From: Pseudomonadota bacterium | GTDB taxonomy: Bacteria > Desulfobacterota > Desulfovibrionia > Desulfovibrionales > Desulfomicrobiaceae | Direction: 5' to 3' | DNA: 64,000 bases | Assembly (NCBI GenBank): GCA_018902545.1 | Contig: JAHIQM010000004.1 | Span: forward strand, 188,882-252,881 | Part shown: positions 28,264 to 36,917 of the stretch, in pieces | How positions within the stretch are numbered: the stretch's first letter is position 1 | Layout of the letters: each line of letters starts with the position of its first letter | Position numbers and translations under genes: made by a program | The notes under the pieces: generated by a model | The model's input: the letters and a program-made list of their open reading frames with translations, nothing else | Databases searched by the model: none | What the model was told of the DNA's origin: nothing

Positions 28264-29644
28264 TGACGGCCTCCTTGGTGGCGCAGGTCACGCGGCCGGC
28301 AGCCCGCCGGGGCATGAACTTCCAGACCGGGCTCATGACCGAGGCGTGGATTTCCCTGGCAAAATTGTACATGCCGACAAAGCCTTCCAGCGCGATCTTG
28401 CGCTCGTGGTTGTGGTCGCAAAACCCCACTCCCAGCTTGTATGCGATGGGCCGCTCCTTGACCCCGCCGACGAACACGTCCACATCCTTCTCTTTTATGA
28501 ACTGGGCCAGTTCGAGCGGGTTGGCGTCATCGACGATGATGGTCCCGGGATCGGAGATGGCGGCCAGCTCCTTATAGTCTTCCTCGGTCCCGGTCTGGGA
28601 GCCGACGACCACGACCCGCATCCCCAGATGCCGAAAGGCCTTTATGAGCGAAAACGCCTTGAAGGACCCGCCCACATACATGGCCACCTTCTTGCCTTCG
28701 AGATCGCGGCGCAGCTCGGCCAGCTTCGGCATGAGCACGGAGAGCTCCTCGCGCACCAAGGCCACGGTCTTGGCCTTGATGTCCGGGTCCTTGTCGGCAA
28801 AAAAATCGGCCACCTTGTAGAGGGACTCGGCCATGTCCTCCACGCCAAGGTAGGATACCCGCTGGTAGGGAATGCCGTATTTTTCCTCCATCATCTTGGC
28901 GAGCTCCATGGTCGCCCCGGAGCACTGCACCAGATTGAGCGCCGCGCCATGACAGCGCCGGATGTCGTCCACCCGCCCGTCGCCGGTGATATTGGCCACG
29001 GCCTCGACTCCCATCTTCTTGAAATATTCGCGCACGATCCATGTCTCACCCGCCAGGTTGAAGTCTCCGAGGATGTTCACGCTCATGGGCGAGATGCCCG
29101 CCGTGTCGCCCGTGCCTACCAGCCGGAACATGGCCTTGCAGGCGGCGGCGTAGCCTTCGCGCTTGTTGCCCTTGAAGCCCTCGCTCATGACCGGCAGCAC
29201 CGTGATGCCCGTGTCGGCCGAGACGCGGCGGCACACGGCCTCCATGTCGTCACCGATGAGGCCGACGATGCAGGTCGAATAGACAAAGGCGGCCTTGGGA
29301 CTGTGCAGAGCAATGAGTTCACGCAGGGACGCTTCGAGCTTCTTTTCGCCGCCGAAGATGACGTCCAGTTCCTGCAGATCCGTGGAAAAGCTGAGGCGAT
29401 GCAGTTGCGGGCCCGATGAGATGGCGCCCCGGATGTCCCAGGTGTAGGTGGCGCAGCCGATGGGCCCGTGCACGAGATGCAGGGCGTCGGCGATGGGGTA
29501 GAGCACCACCCGTGAACCGCAAAACACGCAGGCCCGCTGGCTGACCGCGCCGGCCAGGCTGGGGCGGTTGCACGCCATGGCGAAAGGCTCTTCGCCGATG
29601 CGGTGCATCTGGCTTTTTCGTTCTTCGAGTATGGTCTTGTTCAT
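28256..29644 (-). CDS. nifE: Nitrogenase cofactor scaffold NifE
   Basis: CVFCGSRVVLYPIADALHLVHGPIGCATYTWDIRGAISSGPQLHRLSFSTDLQELDVIFGGEKKLEASL. Confidence 0.94.
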   Translation of the reverse strand: MNKTILEERKSQMHRIGEEPFAMACNRPSLAGAVSQRACVFCGSRVVLYPIADALHLVHGPIGCATYTWDIRGAISSGPQLHRLSFSTDLQELDVIFGGEKKLEASLRELIALHSPKAAFVYSTCIVGLIGDDMEAVCRRVSADTGITVLPVMSEGFKGNKREGYAAACKAMFRLVGTGDTAGISPMSVNILGDFNLAGETWIVREYFKKMGVEAVANITGDGRVDDIRRCHGAALNLVQCSGATMELAKMMEEKYGIPYQRVSYLGVEDMAESLYKVADFFADKDPDIKAKTVALVREELSVLMPKLAELRRDLEGKKVAMYVGGSFKAFSLIKAFRHLGMRVVVVGSQTGTEEDYKELAAISDPGTIIVDDANPLELAQFIKEKDVDVFVGGVKERPIAYKLGVGFCDHNHERKIALEGFVGMYNFAREIHASVMSPVWKFMPRRAAGRVTCATKEAVNG

Positions 29645-29693
29645 GGTGTGCTCCTTGGGGCGGCCTTGGCGACCTGGCTGCCGGAAATTGCGG

Positions 29694-29756
29694 GATGCGT
29701 GATGCGTGATGCGTGAAACGTGATGCGTGATGCGTGAAACGTGATGCGTGATGCGT
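29694..29756. repeat. Heptad tandem repeat in the fdx-nifE spacer
   Basis: Nine 7-bp units: GATGCGT x7 with GAAACGT at units 4 and 7, giving a 21-bp higher-order period. Confidence 0.95.
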
Positions 29757-29778
29757 TGGTACTTCTCGCTTTGCGATT

Positions 29779-29825
29779 CCGAATCCGCCTAAGTGTTGAG
29801 GGAGGAAACCCTTTGGCGGATTCGG
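29779..29825. repeat. Intercistronic inverted repeat between fdx and nifE
   Basis: CCGAATCCGCC ... GGCGGATTCGG 11-bp perfect arms. Confidence 0.8.
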
Positions 29826-29855
29826 GATGATTGTACTCAATGGGTCATGCCAGGC

Positions 29856-30170
29856 CTAGCTCAGGTGGTATTCGGCGCAGGGCTCGCCCGCTTCGATTCC
29901 GTCAAGGATGGCGTCGATGGCCTCTTCGCTGTTTACGCCGCCGAACCACCAGTTGTCGGGCTGGACGACCATGATCGGGCCCTTTTCACACAGCTTCATG
30001 CAGCCCGTGGCCGTGATCAGGATGTCGAGGCCGCGAGCCAGGATCTCTTCTTCCATATATTGCAAAAATCCGTCGGTCTGCTTGAAGCAAACGCCCTTGG
30101 GGTCGCCCCCGACGCGAAAGCTTTGGCACACGAGGATCTGTCTTTCGGGAATGGCCATATCTGTCTCCAA
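29856..30170 (-). CDS. Thioredoxin-like [2Fe-2S] ferredoxin, nif-associated
   Basis: ILVCQSFRVGGDPKGVCFKQTDG...ITATGCMKLCEKGPIMVVQPDNWWFGGV; inside the nif operon. Confidence 0.88.
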   Translation of the reverse strand: METDMAIPERQILVCQSFRVGGDPKGVCFKQTDGFLQYMEEEILARGLDILITATGCMKLCEKGPIMVVQPDNWWFGGVNSEEAIDAILDGIEAGEPCAEYHLS

Positions 30171-30173
30171 ATT

Positions 30174-30536
30174 TTAAGAATGATTTTGCGGCGCAAAGTC
30201 TGCCGAACCATAAAGCTGGCGCACCAGGCTGAGCACGAAGCCTTCGGCCTCGATGACCGTGAGGCCTTGGGCGGCCAGGATTTCAAGAGGCTTTGGCCCC
30301 ACGCTGGCGACCAGCAGATAGGCGCAGTCACTCAAGACCTCGGCCACCCCTTCCCAGCGGATATTGCCACCGCCGGGAGTCGGCGCGGGACGGGTTCCGA
30401 GGAGCCCGACCATGCCCTGATCACGGCCATAGATCCTGAACTCTCCGACATGGCCGAGATGCATGTCCACGGTCTTGCCGGTGCTGCTGGCCACGGCCAC
30501 CAGCGGGCGATTTGACGGGGGAGGCGCGAAAGTCAT
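30174..30536 (-). CDS. NifX/NifB-C-terminal-like dinitrogenase iron-molybdenum cofactor protein
   Basis: LVAVASSTGKTVDMHLGHVGEFRIYGRDQGMVGLLGTRPAP...VGPKPLEILAAQGLTVIEAEG. Confidence 0.85.
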   Translation of the reverse strand: MTFAPPPSNRPLVAVASSTGKTVDMHLGHVGEFRIYGRDQGMVGLLGTRPAPTPGGGNIRWEGVAEVLSDCAYLLVASVGPKPLEILAAQGLTVIEAEGFVLSLVRQLYGSADFAPQNHS

Positions 30537-30582
30537 GATCCTGCTCCTTCACAAGGCGGCGGGTCGCCCCGCCGCCGGGCAT

Positions 30583-31959
30583 CTAATAAACAAGTTCAAA
30601 CTTCTCTTCTGTCTCGTCCCGATCCGTGCGGGTCAGGAGAAGATCGAGAATCCTGGTCAGCATGTGCAGCCCGCCCTTGTAGCCGACGATCGGAAAATAC
30701 TGATGGCCGACGCGGTCGAGGATCGGAAACCCGAAGCGCAGGAACGGGATGTCCTCGTCGCGGGCGATGTACTTGCAGTAGGTGTTGCCGATAATCAGAT
30801 CGACGGGCTCGTTCTTGATCCACTGGTGCAGGAGGAACATGTCCCCGCCCGCCTTGACGTTGGCCTTGTAACCGGCCTCGGCCGTGATTTCCTCGATGCG
30901 CTTCTCGAATTTGTTGCCGGGAGTTCCGGTAACGATGTGCACGGGCTTCATGTCTATGGATGCCAGGAATTCGGTCAGGGCGATGACCTGATCCGGATCG
31001 CCGACCAGGGCCACCTTCTTGCCATGGAAGTACTGGTGCATGTCGGAGATCAGATCGACCAGCTGCCCGCGCTCGAAGGCGATGGTGTCAGGCACGCTGA
31101 CGCCCGCGACCTTGCGCAGGGTGTCTATGAAACGGTCCGTGGATTTGAGGCCAAAGGGCATGTCGAGCACGGTGCAGGGCACCTTGCACTGGGTATCGAG
31201 CCAGCGGGCCGCGTCGGCCGAGCACCATTCGCCAAGGGCCAGGGTGCCGATGGCGTCGCCGGAGGCCACGAGGTCAGCGACCGGGGTGCCGCCATCGGGG
31301 AACATCTTGTATTCGCCGGTCAGTGCGCCGTTCAGGACGCCGGAGGTGTCCGGGAAGAGGATGATGTCAAGGCCCATCAAAGTGGCCATGCGCCTCACTT
31401 CTTCCATGTCCGAAGGTTCGACCCAGCCGGGGATGATGTTCACGCGGCCGTTCTTCCTGCCGGTGTTCACGGCAAAGCCCTTGGCCATGCCTTTGACCAT
31501 GTTGGAGAAGCCGGTGACGTGCGAGCCGACGTAGCTTGGCGTGTTGGCGTAGATCACGTGCTTGCCCTCGGGCACTTTCCCGCTCTTTTTGGCCTTGTCG
31601 GTCATCTGTGGCAGGTCGTCGCCGATGGTCTCGGACAGGCAGGTGGTGTGCACGGCGATGACGTCGGGCTCATAGACGGTGAAGATGTTCTCGATGGCCG
31701 AGACCAGGTTCGCGCCGCCGCCGAAGACCGAAGCGCCTTCGGTGAAAGAGCTGGTCGCCGCCGAGACGGGCTCCTTGTAGTGCCGGGTCAGGGCGCTGCG
31801 GTGGTAGGCGCAGCAACCCTGGGAGCCGTGAGAGTGCGGCAGGCAGCCGTGAATGCCCAGCGCTGCGTACATGGCTCCGATGGGCTGGCAGGTCTTGGCC
31901 GGGTTGATGGACAGGGCGCTGCGTTCCTTGATTTCTTTGGGGGTATGTCTAAGTAGCAT
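30583..31959 (-). CDS. nifK: Nitrogenase MoFe protein beta chain (short N-terminus form)
   Basis: INPAKTCQPIGAMYAALGIHGCLPHSHGSQGCCAYHRSALTRHYKEPVSAATSSFTEGASVFGGGANL; 458 aa. Confidence 0.96.
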   Translation of the reverse strand: MLLRHTPKEIKERSALSINPAKTCQPIGAMYAALGIHGCLPHSHGSQGCCAYHRSALTRHYKEPVSAATSSFTEGASVFGGGANLVSAIENIFTVYEPDVIAVHTTCLSETIGDDLPQMTDKAKKSGKVPEGKHVIYANTPSYVGSHVTGFSNMVKGMAKGFAVNTGRKNGRVNIIPGWVEPSDMEEVRRMATLMGLDIILFPDTSGVLNGALTGEYKMFPDGGTPVADLVASGDAIGTLALGEWCSADAARWLDTQCKVPCTVLDMPFGLKSTDRFIDTLRKVAGVSVPDTIAFERGQLVDLISDMHQYFHGKKVALVGDPDQVIALTEFLASIDMKPVHIVTGTPGNKFEKRIEEITAEAGYKANVKAGGDMFLLHQWIKNEPVDLIIGNTYCKYIARDEDIPFLRFGFPILDRVGHQYFPIVGYKGGLHMLTRILDLLLTRTDRDETEEKFELVY

Positions 31960-31971
31960 GATTATTTCCTC

Positions 31972-33612
31972 TTATTCCCAGACGTACGTGGCGGACAGTT
32001 CCGGGTTTTCCTGCCAGGGGGCCTTCATGTAACTCCAGACCCTGCTGTTCACGAGGCGATCGATCTCATGATAGAAGTTGACCGCGCCCTGAAAACCGGC
32101 ATAGGGGCCGCCGGAATCGTAGCTGTGCAGCTGCTTCATGGGGATGCCCAGCTTCTGGATGGAGAACTTTTCCTTGATGCCCGCGCAGAAAACATCGGGT
32201 TTGATGATTTCGACCAGCTTTTCGGCCTCGTACTGGTTGAGGTCGTCGATAACGAGAGTCTGGTGATCCATGTCCGGGATCAGGCCGTCGTATTCCTTGA
32301 ACTTCAGTCCGGCGGCTTCGAGTTTGGCCATCTCTTCGGAGCTCTTGCGCGGGGCGTAACGCTTCTCGTCCGCCTTGACCTCGATCTCCTCGATGTTGCG
32401 GCTGTCGGCGTCGACCTTCAGACCAGGGATGACATGGCGGCCTTCGTAGTCGTCGCGGTGAGCGAACTCGTAGCCAGCGGCCAGGGTCTTCATGCCCATC
32501 TCGGCAAAGAGGTCCTGATAATGGTGGGCGCGGGACCCGCCAACGAAGAGCATGGCCGTCTTGCCCTTGGTGCGGGGCAGCACGTCGCCTATGACGGCTT
32601 CAACGGCGGGCATTTCTTCGGCAATGACTTCTTCCACGCGGGCGGTCAGGCCCGGATCACCGAAGTACTCCGCGATCTTGCGCAGGGACTTGGCCGTGGA
32701 CTTGGCGCCGATGAAGTTGACCTTGATCCACGGGATGCCGAACTTGGTTTCGAGCATGTCGGCCACGTAGTTGATGGAACGGTGACACATGACCGCAGAC
32801 AGGTCGGCCTTGTGGGCGGAGGCGAACTGGTCGTAAGTCGAGTTGCCGGAAAAGGTGGCGATATTGGTGATGCCGCATTTTTTGAGGATGCGATCGATCT
32901 CGAATCCGTCGCCGCCGATGTTGTATTCGCCCAAAAGATTGATCTTGAACTGGCCGGGCTTCTCGGCATCATTCTCGCCCACGACCTCGCTGAAAACCTT
33001 GTTGTTGGCGATGTGGTGACCGGCGGACTGACTGACGCCCTTGTAGCCTTCGCAGCTGAAGGCGAAGACGTTGCAGTCGCCGAACTTGGCCTTCATCTTG
33101 CGGGCCACGGCGTGAATGTCGTCGCCGATGAGTCCCACGGGACAGGTGGCGAAGATGGCGATGGCCTTGGGGTGGAAGAGGTCGTAGGCTTCCTGGATGG
33201 CGGCCTGCAGCTTCTTCTCGCCGCCGAAGATGATGTCCTGGTCCTGCATGTCCGTGGAAAAGCAGTACGGAATGAAGTTCTCGTCGCCCTCGCCCGATGC
33301 ATCGGTCTGGTTGCGGCGGGTCAGCCAGGAGTAGAAACCGCAGCCGATGGGGCCGTGGGTGATGTTGACGATGTCGCGGGTGGGCCCCAGAATGACGCCC
33401 TTACAGCCGGCGTAGGTGCAGCCGCGCATGGTGATTATGCCTGGAATGGTACGCACGTTGGCGGATATTTCAGGGGTCTCGTTGCCCAGGGCCTCGTTGA
33501 CGAGGATCTGGGAGGCGCGCTTTCTGGCCACCTTGGGCGGATACTTGGCGAGCATGTCCGCTTTTACGTCGGTGGGCGTCCAGTTGACGAGCTTCTTGGC
33601 AGATGATGGCAT
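31972..33612 (-). CDS. nifD: Nitrogenase MoFe protein alpha chain
   Basis: IPGIITMRGCTYAGCKGVILGPTRDIVNITHGPIGCGFYSWLTRRNQ...LHSYDSGGPYAGFQGAVNFYHEIDRLVNS. Confidence 0.96.
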   Translation of the reverse strand: MPSSAKKLVNWTPTDVKADMLAKYPPKVARKRASQILVNEALGNETPEISANVRTIPGIITMRGCTYAGCKGVILGPTRDIVNITHGPIGCGFYSWLTRRNQTDASGEGDENFIPYCFSTDMQDQDIIFGGEKKLQAAIQEAYDLFHPKAIAIFATCPVGLIGDDIHAVARKMKAKFGDCNVFAFSCEGYKGVSQSAGHHIANNKVFSEVVGENDAEKPGQFKINLLGEYNIGGDGFEIDRILKKCGITNIATFSGNSTYDQFASAHKADLSAVMCHRSINYVADMLETKFGIPWIKVNFIGAKSTAKSLRKIAEYFGDPGLTARVEEVIAEEMPAVEAVIGDVLPRTKGKTAMLFVGGSRAHHYQDLFAEMGMKTLAAGYEFAHRDDYEGRHVIPGLKVDADSRNIEEIEVKADEKRYAPRKSSEEMAKLEAAGLKFKEYDGLIPDMDHQTLVIDDLNQYEAEKLVEIIKPDVFCAGIKEKFSIQKLGIPMKQLHSYDSGGPYAGFQGAVNFYHEIDRLVNSRVWSYMKAPWQENPELSATYVWE

Positions 33613-33657
33613 GATATTCTCCTTCGTGTGTCCTGGTTTCACTGGATGAAACCGGCT

Positions 33658-34032
33658 CTATTCAATGGACTTGACGCCCTTTTCTCCGGTTCTGACCCGC
33701 ACCGCGTCGATCATGGGCAGGACGAAAATCTTGCCGTCGCCGGGCTGGCCGGTCTTGTTGGTGTCGGTGATGACCTTGACCACTTCGGGCACTAGATCAT
33801 CGGTGACCACGACGGTCAGCATACGTTTGGGGTAGAGCTTGCCCTTTTCTCCCAGCACGGCCACCGCTTCCTCGATGCCATTCCTGGCTCCTTCGAGAGG
33901 CTTCACGTCCACCAGACCCTTGCCGCGACCGAAAGCTTCGTGGGCGAAGAAAGCGACCACGCCCGCGTCCTGCAACGCCTTCTTGGTCTTGTTCATCATG
34001 TTCATGCGGATGACCGCGATCACTTCTTTCAT
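33658..34032 (-). CDS. nifI2: PII-like nitrogenase regulator NifI2
   Basis: MKEVIAVIRMNMMNKTKKALQDAGVVAFFAHEAFGRGKG...PKRMLTVVVTDDLVPEVVKVITDTNKTGQPGDGKIFVLPM; between nifI1 and nifD. Confidence 0.92.
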   Translation of the reverse strand: MKEVIAVIRMNMMNKTKKALQDAGVVAFFAHEAFGRGKGLVDVKPLEGARNGIEEAVAVLGEKGKLYPKRMLTVVVTDDLVPEVVKVITDTNKTGQPGDGKIFVLPMIDAVRVRTGEKGVKSIE

Positions 34033-34034
34033 GG

Positions 34035-34391
34035 CTATACTCCTGCGGGGGCGCTTCCTGCGAGGGCGCTGTCACAGATGCCGGAGCTGATGGTGTACAC
34101 ATCGCCCACCTCGCTCACGAAAATCTTGCCGTCACCGAATGCGCCCTTGGCGCCGCTGCGCGCAGCCTTCATGATCACGCTGATGACGTAATCCTTGTCC
34201 GCCGCGTTGATCACGCTCATGAGCATGGTCTTGGGGATTTCGTCATAGGTCACTTCGCCGATCTTGATGCCGCGCTGTTTGCCGCGACCGGCCACGGAAT
34301 ACTTGGTCACCGCCGGAAAACCTGCATCCATGAGGGCTGCGAGGACATCATCTGACTTTTCGGGGCGTACGATTGCTCTGACCATGATCAT
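34035..34391 (-). CDS. nifI1: PII-like nitrogenase regulator NifI1
   Basis: MIMVRAIVRPEKSDDVLAALMDAGFPAVTKYSVAGRGKQRGIKIGEVTYDEIPKTMLMSVINAADKDYVISVI...GAFGDGKIFVSEV; immediately downstream of nifH. Confidence 0.92.
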   Translation of the reverse strand: MIMVRAIVRPEKSDDVLAALMDAGFPAVTKYSVAGRGKQRGIKIGEVTYDEIPKTMLMSVINAADKDYVISVIMKAARSGAKGAFGDGKIFVSEVGDVYTISSGICDSALAGSAPAGV

Positions 34392-34448
34392 ATGTTTTCT
34401 CTCCTTCGTTTTGTTCTAATATAGTGTTTTTATTGAATTTTTCTGAAA

Positions 34449-34566
34449 GGCTGTTCAAAAATTTCGCTGGCGAGGCGCAAGCGGATTTCAAGACCGAAGT
34501 GTATCCCAATACATGAGGGCTTGAAATTCGCGCAGCAACGAAGTCAGCGGAAGATTTTGGGCAGCC
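34449..34566. repeat. Long imperfect palindrome (about 118 bp) between nifH and nifI1
   Basis: GGCTGTTCAAAAATTTCGCTGG...GCGGATTTCAAG...GTGTATCCCAATACATGAGGGCTTGAAATTCGC...CAGCGGAAGATTTTGGGCAGCC; arms about 55-60 bp. Confidence 0.85.
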
Positions 34567-34568
34567 GC

Positions 34569-35492
<924 letters not shown>

Positions 35493-35670
35493 TCATATTC
35501 TATTGAAATATAAGATTAAATCAAAAACACGGCCCGGACCTAGCCTTCCCCAACCTACACAATCCACCAAGACAAAAATGTAGGCCGCGACACTAACGTC
35601 AACCCGTAACCGGGCACTTGCGCTACGGATTAAGCATTAAAATCCAGACAAATGGAGGAGAAGCAAGCCG

Positions 35671-35685
35671 TGGCATCGAGCATGC
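35671..35685 (+). promoter_or_regulatory. Possible degenerate sigma54 promoter of nifV
   Basis: TGGCATCGAGCATGC: correct GG-N10-GC spacing, two mismatches to consensus, 27 bp upstream of the ATG. Confidence 0.4.
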
Positions 35686-35712
35686 ATTACAGAAGCAAAC
35701 ACTGGAGGACGC

Positions 35713-36834
35713 ATGCTGATCGACACCACACTCAGGGAAGGGGCGCAGATGTTCGGGACCAGCATCCCGGCGAATGCACGCACAGAGATCGCCAGCCGCA
35801 TCGCGGACATGGGCGTTGAGGAAATAGAGATCGGATGGATGGGGCAAGAGGGGCTTGAGGAATTGGTGCGGACCCTTCGAGACAAGCGCGTGACCTGCGA
35901 TCTGAGCGTCTGGTCGCCGTGCCGCACAGTGGACGTGTACCGGGCTGCGGGCCTGTGCATCGACACGATCAATATCGGGCTGCCCGTCTCCGACCTGCAT
36001 ATCGCCGAGCGCCTGCGCACTGACCGCGACGGCCTGACCCGCATGCTGCGCGAGACCGTGGGTCTGGCCCACTCCTGCGGCATCCGGCGCATCAGCATTG
36101 GCCTTGAGGACGTGACCCGGGCCGATCAGGACTTCGCCCTGTCCATGGCCCGCATGGCCAGGGAACTGGGGGCCGTGCGCATCCGCCTGGCCGACACTTT
36201 AGGAGTCATGACCCCGACCCGCATCGCGGAACTGGTGCGCTTCTTTGCCGAGGGAGTGGACATGGAGATCGCCATCCACTGCCACAACGATTTCGGCATG
36301 GCCACAGCCAACGCCATCACGGCCCTGGAGGCGGGCGCGCATTGGGCGGATGTCTCGGTGCTGGGGATTGGCGAGCGTTCGGGCATCTCGGCCCTGGAGG
36401 AAGTGGCCGGACACCTGCGACTGGTGCAAGGCTACGAAATATACGACATGAATTTGGTGCGCGGACTGTGCGAACTGGTGGCCGATTACGCCCGCATCCC
36501 GGTGGCCCGCAACCGGCCGGTGGCAGGCGGGGACATCTTCGCGGCCGAGTCGGGCCTGCACGTGGACGGCATCCTCAAAAACCCGGCCCTGTTCGAACCC
36601 TACGACCCGGCCCGGACCGGAGCCAAACGCATTCTGGCCCTGGGTGCCAAGGCCGGACGGGGAGCGGTCAGGACCATGCTGCGACAGGTAGGCCTCGAAG
36701 GACCACTGCATTCCCTCGGCAGCCTGGTGGACACCATCCGCGACCGCGCCCAGCGCACAGGCCGCCCCTTAAGTCAGGGCGAGGTGCAGGCCCTGGCCAA
36801 ACATAAGGAATGCCTGGACGGCGGGGTCTGCTGA
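35713..36834 (+). CDS. nifV: Homocitrate synthase NifV
   Basis: LIDTTLREGAQMFGTSIPANARTEIASRIADMGVEEIEIGW...IAIHCHNDFGMATANAITALEAGA...ERSGISALEEV; divergent from nifH. Confidence 0.9.
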   Translation: MLIDTTLREGAQMFGTSIPANARTEIASRIADMGVEEIEIGWMGQEGLEELVRTLRDKRVTCDLSVWSPCRTVDVYRAAGLCIDTINIGLPVSDLHIAERLRTDRDGLTRMLRETVGLAHSCGIRRISIGLEDVTRADQDFALSMARMARELGAVRIRLADTLGVMTPTRIAELVRFFAEGVDMEIAIHCHNDFGMATANAITALEAGAHWADVSVLGIGERSGISALEEVAGHLRLVQGYEIYDMNLVRGLCELVADYARIPVARNRPVAGGDIFAAESGLHVDGILKNPALFEPYDPARTGAKRILALGAKAGRGAVRTMLRQVGLEGPLHSLGSLVDTIRDRAQRTGRPLSQGEVQALAKHKECLDGGVC

Positions 36835-36917
36835 AGACCAACACCCAGAAGATACAAACGCGCTCACGCCCAGGTGACCAGGAATTCCGGGCCCTGAGCA
36901 CGGCGTCATGCCGAGGT

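Noticed and set aside
29694-29756. Possible CRISPR-like repeat
   Set aside because: Units are 7 bp with no spacers; this is a simple heptad tandem repeat.
30463-33606. Long plus-strand ORFs of 497 and 512 aa
   Set aside because: Shadow ORFs opposite nifK and nifD; no recognisable motif.
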